64,000 nucleotides of DNA, taken from the NCBI GenBank assembly GCA_034520725.1, contig JAXHNH010000015.1, positions 62,001 through 126,000 of the forward strand, in the 5' to 3' direction. This stretch comes from Gracilimonas sp034520725 (GTDB taxonomy: Bacteria; Bacteroidota; Rhodothermia; Balneolales; Balneolaceae). The translations under genes were made by a program, and so were the position numbers. The notes beneath the pieces are model-generated. The model did not search any database, had not been told where the DNA came from, and was given only the letters and a program-made list of their open reading frames with translations. This document shows, in pieces, positions 9,085-18,121 of this stretch (position 1 is the first letter of the stretch; each line of letters opens with the position of its first letter).

Positions 9085-10276
9085 GACTATAAATACAAAT
9101 GAAGCATACATCGTAGCAGCAGCACGAACACCTTGTGGAAAGGCGAATAAAGGATCATTACGTTTTACGCGACCCGATTCTATGGGGGCAGCCGTTGTTG
9201 AAGATCTATTAAAACGAACTAAGGGTCTGGAGCCGGAACAGATTGAAGATGTCATCATGGGATGTGCATTTCCGGAAGCCTCACAGGGACTCAACGTAGC
9301 GCGACAGATAGCAATTTTAGGTGGATTACCTGACTCAGTACCTGGTGTGACAGTCAATCGGTTTTGCTCTTCTGGCCTTCAGACTATTGCGATGGCAGCA
9401 GAAAGGATTATGGCAGGAGGAGCTGATGTGATCATAGCAGGTGGTGTTGAGTCGATGAGCCTGGTGCCCATGGGAGGTATGTCGGTTCAACCTAATCCTG
9501 AGTTGGTGGATGATAAACCGGGTGTTTATGTGAGCATGGGTATCACTGCCGAAAATGTAGCTGATAAATATGAAGTCAGCCGGCAGAATCAGGATGAATT
9601 TGCATACAGAAGTCACCAAAGGGCTATCAATGCCTGGGAAGAAGGGAAATTTGATGAGCAGATCACACCAATTGAAGTAAGGGAAAAGAAAGTTACTGCA
9701 GACGGTGAGGTTGTGGAAGAAACCTTCACCTTTAAACAGGATGAAGGCCCACGGGCGGATACATCAGTTGAGGCTCTTTCCGGATTACGACCTGTTTTTA
9801 AGCAAGGTGGAAGCGTAACAGCAGGTAACTCATCTCAGATGAATGATGCTGCAGCCGGGGTGGTAGTGATGAGCGGAGAAATGGTCAAGAAACTTGGCTT
9901 GGAACCGATGGCACGTTACGTAGGATTTCAAGTGGCGGGAGTAGCTCCCGAGATCATGGGAATTGGGCCTATTGAAGCAGTACCAAAAGTTTTAAATAAA
10001 ACGGGGTTAAAGTTATCCGATATCGATCTGATAGAATTGAATGAGGCCTTTGCATCTCAATCACTGGCAGTAATTCGAAATCTAGGATTGGATGAAGAGA
10101 TCACCAATGTAAATGGTGGAGCTATAGCCATGGGGCACCCACTTGGTTGTACCGGGGCAAAATTGACTACCCAGATCCTCCACGAAATGAAAGCCCGAAA
10201 CTCCAAATATGGATTGGTCACAATGTGTATTGGTGGGGGAATGGGTGCCGCAGGTATTTTTGAGAATTTGAGTTAA
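9083..10276 (+). CDS. fadA: Acetyl-CoA acyltransferase (3-ketoacyl-CoA thiolase)
   Basis: A 397-residue type I thiolase. The nucleophilic Cys is in NRFCSSGLQTIAMA (about residue 92), the second motif is NEAFASQ, the His motif GGAIAMGHPLGCTGA, and the C-terminal Cys is in CIGGGMG. It cleaves 3-ketoacyl-CoA to acetyl-CoA and a shortened acyl-CoA, completing the cycle with the FadN-like enzyme. The ATG start lies inside the right arm of the repeat flanking the four-helix gene, so the present 5' leader is derived from that element; no Shine-Dalgarno is visible. Confidence 0.95.
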   Translation: MTINTNEAYIVAAARTPCGKANKGSLRFTRPDSMGAAVVEDLLKRTKGLEPEQIEDVIMGCAFPEASQGLNVARQIAILGGLPDSVPGVTVNRFCSSGLQTIAMAAERIMAGGADVIIAGGVESMSLVPMGGMSVQPNPELVDDKPGVYVSMGITAENVADKYEVSRQNQDEFAYRSHQRAINAWEEGKFDEQITPIEVREKKVTADGEVVEETFTFKQDEGPRADTSVEALSGLRPVFKQGGSVTAGNSSQMNDAAAGVVVMSGEMVKKLGLEPMARYVGFQVAGVAPEIMGIGPIEAVPKVLNKTGLKLSDIDLIELNEAFASQSLAVIRNLGLDEEITNVNGGAIAMGHPLGCTGAKLTTQILHEMKARNSKYGLVTMCIGGGMGAAGIFENLS

Positions 10277-10314
10277 TGAACCATCAGGTCGGTTCTGTTC
10301 CAAAATATAAATGA

Positions 10315-10356
10315 TGTACAGGTAGGGGCAATTCATGAATTGCCCCTACCTGTACA
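10315..10356. repeat. 42-bp perfect palindrome (REP-like)
   Basis: Starts TGTACAGGTAGGGGC and is its own reverse complement over 42 bases, centred on AATTCATGAATT. It sits in the fadA-reductase gap. A related imperfect palindrome with the same centre lies at 21992-22035. As RNA it would be a very stable hairpin; no T-run follows, so it looks like a repetitive extragenic palindrome rather than a terminator. Confidence 0.75.
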
Positions 10357-10381
10357 ATGAAACAATAATTATTTCAACTTT

Positions 10382-11239
10382 ATGTATACATCAGACACGC
10401 TTTCAGATAAAACAATTTTGATAACAGGTGGCGGCAGTGGTTTGGGGCTAGCTATGGCAAAAGCTTTTGCCGAGACCGGTGCCAACGTAGCCATTTGCGG
10501 CAGAACAGAGGAAAAACTCAAAAAGGCAGTCAAAGAAATCGAGAAAGAAAGGGATGGAGCTGTTGCCAGGTATTATCAGTGTGACGTTCGGGACTATGAG
10601 CGTGTATCGTCAATGTTTGAACAGATCGTTGTTGATTTTGGCTCAATCGAGGGATTGGTAAACAATGCAGCCGGAAACTTTCTCTCTGCCTCTGAAGATC
10701 TGACGCCCGGTGGTTTTAAAACTATAGTTGATATCGTCTTACACGGTAGCTTCAACTGTACTCACGTGTTCGGGAATTACCTGATCGATAATAAAAAGGA
10801 AGGAAATATTCTTAATATGGTCACAACGTATGCTGAAGGAACGGGTTGTGCCTTTGTGTTGCCATCAGCTTGTAGCAAGGCAGGAGTACTGGCAATGACA
10901 AGGTCACTGGCGTTTGAATGGGCTGAATATGGTATCAGATTGAATGCTATCGCGCCGGGACCATTTCCAACTGAAGGGGCATGGTCACGTTTGGTTCCTG
11001 AAGAAGCTATGGAAAAGGAATTTTTAGGAAAAATTCCTTTAAAAAGATATGGCAAGCCCGAAGAGCTCGCCAATCTGGCAGTATTCTTAATGTCAGACCT
11101 CTCATCTTATATGACCGGTGAATGTGTGGTCATAGATGGAGGAGAAAGGCTTCAGGCAGGGCAGTTTAACTTTATAGACGGTTTAATGCCTCGCAGTAAA
11201 CTGAAACAGATGTTCAAGGCAATGAAGCCTAAAAAGTGA
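10382..11239 (+). CDS. SDR-family 2,4-dienoyl-CoA reductase
   Basis: A 285-residue short-chain dehydrogenase. The NADP(H)-binding motif is TGGGSGLG near residue 18, with NNAAGNF further on. In place of the usual YxxxK the active site reads SACSKAGVLAMTRSLA, then APGPFPTEGA, which is the pattern of peroxisomal-type 2,4-dienoyl-CoA reductases. The enzyme removes double bonds at even positions so that unsaturated fatty acids can pass through beta-oxidation, matching its place after fadN and fadA. Start chosen at ATG 10382 just after the palindrome; the end is TGA at 11237-11239. Confidence 0.85.
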   Translation: MYTSDTLSDKTILITGGGSGLGLAMAKAFAETGANVAICGRTEEKLKKAVKEIEKERDGAVARYYQCDVRDYERVSSMFEQIVVDFGSIEGLVNNAAGNFLSASEDLTPGGFKTIVDIVLHGSFNCTHVFGNYLIDNKKEGNILNMVTTYAEGTGCAFVLPSACSKAGVLAMTRSLAFEWAEYGIRLNAIAPGPFPTEGAWSRLVPEEAMEKEFLGKIPLKRYGKPEELANLAVFLMSDLSSYMTGECVVIDGGERLQAGQFNFIDGLMPRSKLKQMFKAMKPKK

Positions 11240-11250
11240 TCAAAGTATAA

Positions 11251-11403
11251 TTAAATGACCATGCCGATCATCAACACAGATGCGATGACCAGGTAGTAAA
11301 ATCGTTTAACATTTTTATCCGGCTTGTGTAGCCCAAAGATATTTTTAAAAATGTAGTGATCAAATCCTAGTTTGTAATATTTCTCGTATAATTTAGCTCT
11401 CAT
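11251..11403 (-). CDS. Small single-pass membrane protein (50 aa)
   Basis: A 50-residue ORF with a strong Shine-Dalgarno (AGGAGG, complement of 11411-11416) seven bases before its ATG, unusual for this genome. The N-terminal half is basic and aromatic (MRAKLYEKYYKLGF), and the C-terminus is one hydrophobic helix (YYLVIASVLMIGMVI). No family is recognised. It lies convergent to the dienoyl-CoA reductase gene, 11 bases from its stop. Confidence 0.55.
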   Translation of the reverse strand: MRAKLYEKYYKLGFDHYIFKNIFGLHKPDKNVKRFYYLVIASVLMIGMVI

Positions 11404-11477
11404 AGTGGCACCTCCTCTTAATATTTGGTGCTGTATTTTTAGATAATTGTTGTTGAATAGCGGAAGCGTAGTTGCTA

Positions 11478-11825
11478 CTAATTTTTGGTAGCTATAAGCT
11501 CTTTTTTGGCCTGTACTACTTTTCCGTCAATAATTGTTTCGATACTGAGTTTTTCGCCTTTATCATAAACTGCTTTGGTTATTACCTTGTCAGAATTAAA
11601 GCCGTATAAAACCCAGGTTCCGTGTGGTTTTACCTTGTTACCTTCTTTCCAATACTGACCCTCTTGAAGGATATTTCCTTCATTATCAAAAAACTTAACG
11701 TCATAAATATTGTTTTCAACATGTGTGATCACATATTCGTGTTCAACATTCTTGATCGTTTGTTGTGCAAAAAGGCCGGTAGAAAAAATCAGTAAAAATA
11801 AAAACGCCGAAATTAGTTTCTTCAT
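11478..11825 (-). CDS. Secreted small protein of unknown function
   Basis: A 115-residue protein with a clear signal peptide (MKKLISAFLFLLIFSTGLFA, cleavage before QQ) and a beta-rich mature part with turns such as FFDNEGNILQEGQYWKEG and GTWVLYGF, reminiscent of MORN/YwqK-like repeat proteins in Bacteroidota. A GAGGAG-like Shine-Dalgarno precedes the ATG. Likely periplasmic; function not assigned. Confidence 0.65.
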   Translation of the reverse strand: MKKLISAFLFLLIFSTGLFAQQTIKNVEHEYVITHVENNIYDVKFFDNEGNILQEGQYWKEGNKVKPHGTWVLYGFNSDKVITKAVYDKGEKLSIETIIDGKVVQAKKELIATKN

Positions 11826-11922
11826 AGTGTTTCTCCTCTTGTTTCTACCCCAATGTTAAGGAATTGTTAACTCAATGTAAATGATTTGTTAACGAAAATT
11901 TAACATTAAGTTAACATAGGGT

Positions 11923-12777
11923 TCAGCGATACTGTGAAAGGCGTTTTTCTACCTGCTTAACTTGAAGTGCAAGTTGGTAAGCATCGTATGGAGTGTAGGA
12001 AGTATCCCGTCTCATCTGTACGGACTTCAGAAACATGAGAGCAGCCTTCTCTGCCGCTTTTGCAGGATCGAAGGTTTGTTTCTCAAAATAGAGGTGGTCA
12101 CCTGAACTTAACCTGCCAATACGGACTTCCTGTTCAGGAGCATCACATTCCAAGATCTCATGTCTGTTGCCCGAGATCCGTTTATGTTGGTTTTTGGAAG
12201 CACCGGTGTAGATATTAATGTCAGCCGTTGAACCGTTATCGAAACGTATGAAGAGGTGTAAAGCTGAGGGGTGCGTATCGTTCAACAATACCTGTTTCGC
12301 CTCAATATGATGGATGCCGCTATCGATCCATTTCATACAGAGACCAAGTTCATCGATCCAGAAATGTCTGAATTCGTTTTTGGCATTCATGAACTGGGTG
12401 TATTGAACATTACGGGAAATACTGAGATAAGAAGGGCGTGCCATGCGGTCCATCATCCATTGTGTGGCGGGGGCAAGAGTTGGCCAGTGAGAAAACTGTA
12501 CGTGGACCCCTGCTTCCATAGAAGCCCGGTAAATGGTTTCGAGCTTTTTAGTATCGGTAGGTTGCAATGCGATCAGGAAACAGTTCAATCCCTGATAAAT
12601 ACCTTCTAGAAGCAGATCCAGATTTTGGTCAGTTTCATCCACCAAAAAACAGGCATCTACGTTTCCCAATTCAGATATGCTTGGGCAAAGTTCCACTTCC
12701 TGCACGATCTGATGGGGACGTAAATGTCGCTCCCAGGCAACAGCCCGTTTGGCATCTCCTATAATTCCAACTTTCAT
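11923..12777 (-). CDS. Gfo/Idh/MocA-like oxidoreductase, divergent
   Basis: A 284-residue protein with an N-terminal Rossmann start (MKVGIIGDAKRA) and a C-terminal half resembling the alpha/beta domain of Gfo/Idh/MocA dehydrogenases (ELGLCMKWIDSGIHHIEAKQ, then RFDNGSTADINIYTG). The classical GxGxxG and EKP motifs are degenerate, so catalytic activity and substrate are uncertain. It is shorter than typical members (330-380). Isolated on the minus strand between small secreted and PspC-domain genes. Confidence 0.6.
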   Translation of the reverse strand: MKVGIIGDAKRAVAWERHLRPHQIVQEVELCPSISELGNVDACFLVDETDQNLDLLLEGIYQGLNCFLIALQPTDTKKLETIYRASMEAGVHVQFSHWPTLAPATQWMMDRMARPSYLSISRNVQYTQFMNAKNEFRHFWIDELGLCMKWIDSGIHHIEAKQVLLNDTHPSALHLFIRFDNGSTADINIYTGASKNQHKRISGNRHEILECDAPEQEVRIGRLSSGDHLYFEKQTFDPAKAAEKAALMFLKSVQMRRDTSYTPYDAYQLALQVKQVEKRLSQYR

Positions 12778-12838
12778 AAACTCTCCACGTTAAGTTGGAG
12801 CTCAAGATGCTAAGCCGGTACGACTTTTACAAGAAGGG

Positions 12839-13021
12839 TTAATCGGGCATTACAATGGCAAGAATGAAATACAACAGTATAGGTGATCCCCAACCGAGAA
12901 AGATCAATAAAATGAAAAGAACACGGATCAGGGTTGAGTCCCATCCAAGATATTCTGCGAAGCCACCGCAAACGCCTGCAAGCATTTTGTCGGTGCGTGA
13001 TTTTCTGAGTTTAGCTGGCAT
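12839..13021 (-). CDS. PspC-domain membrane protein
   Basis: A 60-residue protein that is a single PspC domain: KLRKSRTDKMLAGVCGGFAE, YLGWDSTLIRVLFILLIF, then a second hydrophobic stretch ending AIVMPD. Single-domain PspC proteins sit in the inner membrane and are linked to envelope stress responses; the role here is inferred from family only. Confidence 0.85.
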   Translation of the reverse strand: MPAKLRKSRTDKMLAGVCGGFAEYLGWDSTLIRVLFILLIFLGWGSPILLYFILAIVMPD

Positions 13022-13094
13022 GATGAATTTGTTTTTAGATTATAATCTAGCCTTTGTTACGTCCACTCAAAAAAGATGTTGCAAAAAATTCAAT

Positions 13095-13130
13095 AAAAAA
13101 AGCGAAGCTTACCCGGCTTCGCTTTTTTTT
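13095..13130. terminator. Bidirectional rho-independent terminator
   Basis: Stem AGCGAAGC / GCTTCGCT (13101-13108 and 13116-13123) flanked by an A-run on one side and eight T on the other. It lies just downstream of the M56-TonB gene stop region and upstream of the PspC gene, both on the minus strand; as read on the minus strand it ends the 14957-13153 gene. Confidence 0.85.
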
Positions 13131-13152
13131 AAAGTCTGTATTTATTTTCAGG

Positions 13153-14957
13153 TTAGTTTAGACCACTGCCTTGTTCCTTTTGGAGACTATTTTCATCCGA
13201 TGAAAAGCCGGAATCTTCTAGCCTGAAATTAATTGACATAGCATATTGAACTCGGACGGGTTGACCACGCTGCATACCCGGCTCAAACTTGGCTTGCTTT
13301 ACCACTCGTAGTGCTTCTTCATCGGCACCGCCACCAATGCCGCGAACCACTTGGGCATTCTCTACATCTCCATTCTCATTTACTATGAACTGAACGGTCA
13401 CGCGACCTTCAATACCTGCGCGACGAGCCATAGTTGGATATTGGATCTTACTTTGAATTGATTTCATGCCATCGATCAATTTTGGCATTTCTTCTACAAC
13501 TACGAAGTAATCTTCTTTTTATTTGATCAGTTGGATGAGAATGTGCTCAGAGATAAATAGTCATTTCAAGAGATCTGAATGGACTACTTACACCGTGAGA
13601 AAAACCATTTATCCTTTCAGGAATATGATCTACCCAAACATCGACATGACTGTTTATTTCAGGAAGTACATCTTCTGAAGATTTAACGACTACATTTAAT
13701 TCGTTAATAGTAAATGAGATGTTATCGCCATCTATTTTACCTGCTTTGATTCCTTCATTGAATTGAACAGGTGAAATTTTAAAAACACCGTAGTCTTTAG
13801 CATTTAAGAAAAACGCGGATACACCTGTGCTGGTAAATCCGACTCCGGGTTCGGTTTCAATAATATTATGACCATTGATTTCAACTTCCAGTCCAGAAAC
13901 CTGAAATTTAGTGTTCTCTAATTCTTCCTCAGATAAGCGTTTGAGGTCCTCTTAGATCTGAGCAGGCAATTGGAAGTGTGATCCCAACGATCATAAGCAT
14001 CAAAAAGGCAATGCTTTGACGAAAGGAAGCTTTATGTAATTTGTGATATTTCATGGTTTTGATCCGTTTCTTTAGGGTTGAGTTCTTCACTGCCATGCTT
14101 ACTGACAACCGTCCTGCGCCACTGCTTAATGGAACTAACTCATAAAGAAGGCTGGCATAGGATTTAATGGAGAAATCGGATCTGGAAAGAACTTCCTGAT
14201 CACAGGAAATTTCCCGATAGGTGTCGATCTCCTGATTTCCATACCGTATGAGCGGATGAAACCAAAAGATCGATTCGATCATGGACAAGGCCAGCTGCAG
14301 CAGGTAATCGCCCCGTTTGATGTGGGTGAGTTCATGCTGAAGGGCCATCTCCAGTTTTTCCGGTTCGTGCTGTAATAATTTGGGAAGCACGATCACCGGC
14401 TGCTTCCATCCAAAAGTGAATGGAACCAGCGGATGATCATGAAAGGCAAGCTTGATGGTACTGCTGCTATTGTATTCTCCTGAGATGACATCCTGCAGTT
14501 CCGTAATGGTCAGGTTCCTATAGAGAGATTTGAGAGCCAGGTAATTACTAATGAGTCGGATCACCATATATAATGATATAAAACCCAGTATTACCGTTCC
14601 TAATCCTATCAGTAAAGAGGGCTCAAACCAATTGATAGATATGTCGGCATTAGTATTATTTGCTGATGGTACTAACTCAATAGGATTCTGAATCACAAAA
14701 AAAGCCGTTTCGATGTTGGAATCAGCAAACCAGGCAGGAATGCGATTCATGAGCGCTGCGACTCCGATACCAAAGGGTAAGGAAAGCAGGGCAGCACTTC
14801 TCAAATGATAATGAAAAAGGGGATTCAGGCTTTCACGGTTGCGCAAGGCAATGAATGCCAATCCGCAACAAACTGTCCAGACACCAAGTGGAAACCAGAT
14901 GGCATCCAGGCTAAAATTTCCAATTTCTTTTAGATAGTAAATAAGTTCAAACATCAC
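13153..14957 (-). CDS. BlaR1/MecR1-type M56 metallopeptidase with C-terminal TonB domain (frameshifted)
   Basis: Reading from 14957, the first ~340 residues are a multi-pass M56 peptidase: several membrane helices, then the zinc motif HELTH followed by GDYLLQLALSMIESIFWFHP and the distal EISCDQEVL. A frame slip near 13948 (one extra A restores DLEDLKRLSEEELEN) leads to ~115 further residues. Another break near 13520-13545 leads to a TonB C-terminal domain (YPTMARRAGIEGRVTVQFIV, then VVRGIGGGADEEALR) ending at 13153. In Bacteroidota such proteins fuse a BlaR1-like sensor protease to a TonB-type domain. The exact path through the second break is uncertain; the TonB part could be a separate small gene starting at 13488. 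Confidence 0.7.
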
Positions 14958-15334
14958 TGATCCTCCATGTTATCGATCAGGTCTTTGAGTTCCCTGAGTT
15001 CTTTTTCATTCAGGTTTTCTCCTTTGACCAATGTTTGTACCAGGGCCGATGTAGATCCCTTAAAAACCTTGTCTATTAAACCGGTTACCAGATTCGACTG
15101 TACTTGCTGCGGTTCAATTCTGGCACTGTACACATACGTGTTACCATCCTTGTAGTACTTAAGGAAACCTTTGTCGTTCAAATTCTTCATGATGGTCATG
15201 ACCGTAGTATAGGCTACTTTTCGCTCTTTCAGGATACGTTCCCTAACCTGGGCAACCGTTGCTTCACCCAGTGCCCACACGTGGTGCAGGATTTCCATTT
15301 CCGATTCTCCAAGAGGTGTCAGTGATTTTCGCAT
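14954..15334 (-). CDS. BlaI/MecI/CopY-family transcriptional repressor
   Basis: A 126-residue winged-helix repressor with family signature LTPLGESEMEILHHVW, AYTTVMTIMKNLNDKGFL and an Arg/Lys-rich wing. Its stop overlaps the start of the M56 gene by four bases (14954-14957), the classic blaI-blaR arrangement: the M56 partner would relieve repression by triggering repressor cleavage. The predicted operator lies just upstream at 15352-15376, indicating autoregulation. No beta-lactamase is adjacent, so the effector is unknown. Confidence 0.92.
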   Translation of the reverse strand: MRKSLTPLGESEMEILHHVWALGEATVAQVRERILKERKVAYTTVMTIMKNLNDKGFLKYYKDGNTYVYSARIEPQQVQSNLVTGLIDKVFKGSTSALVQTLVKGENLNEKELRELKDLIDNMEDQ

Positions 15335-15351
15335 GGCAGTAATTATTTAAG

Positions 15352-15376
15352 TTAGTACTAATATAATAGTAATAGG
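15352..15376. promoter_or_regulatory. Candidate BlaI operator
   Basis: TTAGTACTAATATAATAG followed by TAATAGG upstream of the BlaI start contains the perfect dyad TTAGTACTAA and a second TAGTA half. BlaI-type repressors bind TAC/GTA-containing dyads overlapping their own promoter. The dyad is seen; the binding is inferred. Confidence 0.45.
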
Positions 15377-15448
15377 TTAAAATTCAAGAAAAAAAGTTTT
15401 GAATGTGTGATTTGGAACGCATTTATCTAAAAATGATATTGTAAGGAC

Positions 15449-17014
15449 ATGAATAAAAGAGATTTTTTATCCCAAATTGATGGTAACATTCCCAGGGCTG
15501 AGCCCGGAAAACATGAAAAAGCTGTGTTCATATTACATGATCAGCTGAACCTGGATGCGTGGCCAAGCTGGGTCAGAGATGAAAAACCACTGCTGATCTT
15601 CATAGAATCTGCTGAGAAAGGCCGTTCACTTCCCTATCACAAAAAAAAGCTGACCTATCTTTTGAGCAGCATGCGGCATTTCGCTCTTGAATGCGCTGAA
15701 GCGGGGTTCCCTGTTTACTATCATTCAATAAAGAATCACTATAATGATGGCTTGAAGGAAATACTTAACAAGTTTGAGGCCCTTAGCCTTATTTATATGA
15801 CTCCTTCTGAGTGGGATTCAAGGGAGAGACTGAGAAAAATATATACTGCATTCAGTGATCGGGTTGAGGAGATCCCAAACAATTTCTTTTTGGCGGATGC
15901 TGATGAATACAAAGACCGTGTTAAAGATGGCTGGCTGATGGAGTATTTTTATCGCGAAATGCGACGAAAGACCGGCTATTTGATGAATGGAGAACAACCT
16001 GAAGGCGGTGAATGGAACTACGATGACCAGAACCGGGAAAAGCTGCCGAAAGATCACCCGGTGCCTGAGATCGCAGAAACTGAGATTGATGAGGTGACAC
16101 AGGAAGTCGTTGAAATGGTGGAGAAGTGGTTCCCGGATCATTTTGGTAAAAGTGGGAACTTCACCTATGCTGTCACCCGCAGGCAGGCTTTATATCGACT
16201 GAATGAGTTTATTGATGAAAGACTGGATGAATTTGGTCCGTATGAGGATGCCATGGCTCAGGGTAAATATGATCTGTTTCATTCCCAGTTATCAGTGTAT
16301 CTGAACAATGGCTTATTACTTCCTACAGAAGTTTGTGAAAAGGCGGAGGAAGCTTTCAAGGAAGGAAAAGCAAGGTTGAATTCCGTGGAAGGATTCATCA
16401 GGCAGATCATTGGTTGGAGAGAATACGTGCGTGTGTATTATGAGGCCATGATGCCGGAGGTGCGGGATGCCAATCACTTTGGATTTACACATAAACTGCC
16501 GGAATTATATTGGTCGGGTGAAACGAAAATGAACTGCATGAGTGAATGCCTGAAGCCGGTGATCGAGGAGGGGTATTCCCATCATATCCCACGTCTGATG
16601 GTTCTGAGCAACTTCAGTAACCTGACTGAGACAGATCCCCGCGAATTAAACCACTGGTTCCACTTGTCGTATGTTGATGCGTACGAGTGGGTGGTTCTGC
16701 CCAATGTACTGGGAATGTCAACTTTTGCGGATGGCGGTGTATTGGCTTCCAAGCCATATGTTAGCAGCGGAAACTATATCAACAAGATGAGTGATTACTG
16801 TAAACATTGTGAATATAAGATCAGTAAAAAAACGGGCGAGGATGCCTGTCCGTTTAACTACCTGTACTGGAATTTTATCGACAAGCAAAGGGAAACCTTT
16901 TCCCAGAATGGTCGCGCCAATTTTATGGTAAATATGTTTGATAAGAAGAGTGAGGATGACCAAAAGGCGATCAAAGATTCCTCCATGAAATTCATTGAGT
17001 CTCTAAATCGTTAG
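15449..17014 (+). CDS. Fe-S bacterial cryptochrome/photolyase ((6-4) photolyase-like, FeS-BCP)
   Basis: A 521-residue protein of the prokaryotic (6-4) photolyase / CryB group: N-terminal antenna-type domain (AVFILHDQLNLDAWPSW), a C-terminal FAD-binding helical domain (GFIRQIIGWREYVRVYYE, WFHLSYVDAYEWVVLPNVLG) and Cys residues placed as expected for the [4Fe-4S] cluster (NCMSEC, then YCKHCEYKISKKTGEDACPF). These enzymes use light to reverse (6-4) pyrimidine dimers or act as blue-light receptors. The upstream base run is short and no Shine-Dalgarno is evident. It starts a run that also contains a class II CPD photolyase at 19530. Confidence 0.92.
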   Translation: MNKRDFLSQIDGNIPRAEPGKHEKAVFILHDQLNLDAWPSWVRDEKPLLIFIESAEKGRSLPYHKKKLTYLLSSMRHFALECAEAGFPVYYHSIKNHYNDGLKEILNKFEALSLIYMTPSEWDSRERLRKIYTAFSDRVEEIPNNFFLADADEYKDRVKDGWLMEYFYREMRRKTGYLMNGEQPEGGEWNYDDQNREKLPKDHPVPEIAETEIDEVTQEVVEMVEKWFPDHFGKSGNFTYAVTRRQALYRLNEFIDERLDEFGPYEDAMAQGKYDLFHSQLSVYLNNGLLLPTEVCEKAEEAFKEGKARLNSVEGFIRQIIGWREYVRVYYEAMMPEVRDANHFGFTHKLPELYWSGETKMNCMSECLKPVIEEGYSHHIPRLMVLSNFSNLTETDPRELNHWFHLSYVDAYEWVVLPNVLGMSTFADGGVLASKPYVSSGNYINKMSDYCKHCEYKISKKTGEDACPFNYLYWNFIDKQRETFSQNGRANFMVNMFDKKSEDDQKAIKDSSMKFIESLNR

Positions 17015-17046
17015 GGTACATGAATTAGCAAGAGAAAACCCAAGTA

Positions 17047-18030
17047 ATGAATTTTATACAAGTAAGTGATCTGGAATTAAAAATATCAAGAGTAACTTTA
17101 GGTACCTGGGCAATTGGGGGCTGGATGTGGGGTGGCTCAAACGATCAAGAAGCAATTGATACGGTTATAACAGCTTTGGAAAAGGGGGTGACCACCATTG
17201 ATACGGCACCTGTTTATGGCTTTGGAAAAAGTGAAGAACTGGTGGGCAAGGCTGTGAAAGAGTATGGCCATCGCGATGACATTCAGATAGCCACCAAAGT
17301 TGGATTACAATGGAATGATGAAGGAGAGGTTACTCGAAATTCAACAAGGGATCGGATCCTGAAAGAGATCGATGATTCCCTGGAGCGTTTACAGACCGAT
17401 CATGTTGACATCTACCAAATTCACTGGCCGGATCTGAAAACCGATTTCGAAGAGACTGCCTCAACAATGAAAAAACTATTGGAAGAGGGTACAATAAGGG
17501 CCATAGGGGTCTCTAACTTCAGTCCGGAACAAATGGACGAATTCCGACAAACCGCACCGATCCATGTTTGTCAGCCTCCCTATAATCTGTTTGAGCGAGG
17601 CATTGAAAAGGATGTGCTCCCTTACTGCAAGGAAAACAATATCACATTGCTTACTTATGGGGCTCTGTGCAGGGGACTTCTTTCCGGTAAAATGGATGAA
17701 AACACGACATTTAATAAGGGAGACATGAGGAAAAATGCAGATCCTAAATTTCAGGGAGAGACGTTTAAAAAGCATCTTAAGGCAGTTAATGAGTTGAAGG
17801 AATATGCCTCCGAAACCTTCGATAAAGAGGTGCTGCCACTGGCGGTACGATGGATCCTTGACAAAGGGGTTGATGCTGCGATCTGGGGTGCCCGCAGGCC
17901 GGAGCAGGTGACTTTTGAAGATGTATTCGGTTGGGAAATGACGGATGAGCAAGTAAAAGAGATCGAAGAGATCGTCGAAAATGTGGTCGATGATCCCGTA
18001 AGTCCCGCTTTTATGGCGCCACCCGAGTAG
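17047..18030 (+). CDS. Aldo/keto reductase
   Basis: A 327-residue TIM-barrel aldo-keto reductase. The catalytic tetrad is visible: Asp and Tyr in TIDTAPVYGFGKSEE, Lys in IATKVG, His in YQIHWPD. The NADP-binding C-terminal part includes WGARRPEQV. It lies 32 bases after the photolyase and probably shares its transcript. Closest to the bacterial YghZ/IolS-like subgroup (GGWMWGG near the N-terminus); substrate unknown. Confidence 0.9.
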   Translation: MNFIQVSDLELKISRVTLGTWAIGGWMWGGSNDQEAIDTVITALEKGVTTIDTAPVYGFGKSEELVGKAVKEYGHRDDIQIATKVGLQWNDEGEVTRNSTRDRILKEIDDSLERLQTDHVDIYQIHWPDLKTDFEETASTMKKLLEEGTIRAIGVSNFSPEQMDEFRQTAPIHVCQPPYNLFERGIEKDVLPYCKENNITLLTYGALCRGLLSGKMDENTTFNKGDMRKNADPKFQGETFKKHLKAVNELKEYASETFDKEVLPLAVRWILDKGVDAAIWGARRPEQVTFEDVFGWEMTDEQVKEIEEIVENVVDDPVSPAFMAPPE

Positions 18031-18121
18031 GAATTTCTGAAATTCATTGGATTAGTTTTGGAGCCTTGCATTATTATGTATTTCTCTGCTTATTCCGTAA
18101 AACACTAATAACTGTTGTTTT

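Noticed and set aside
10315..10356. Palindrome as a rho-independent terminator for fadA
   Set aside because: No T-run follows on either strand, and the perfect symmetry through the centre leaves no normal loop.
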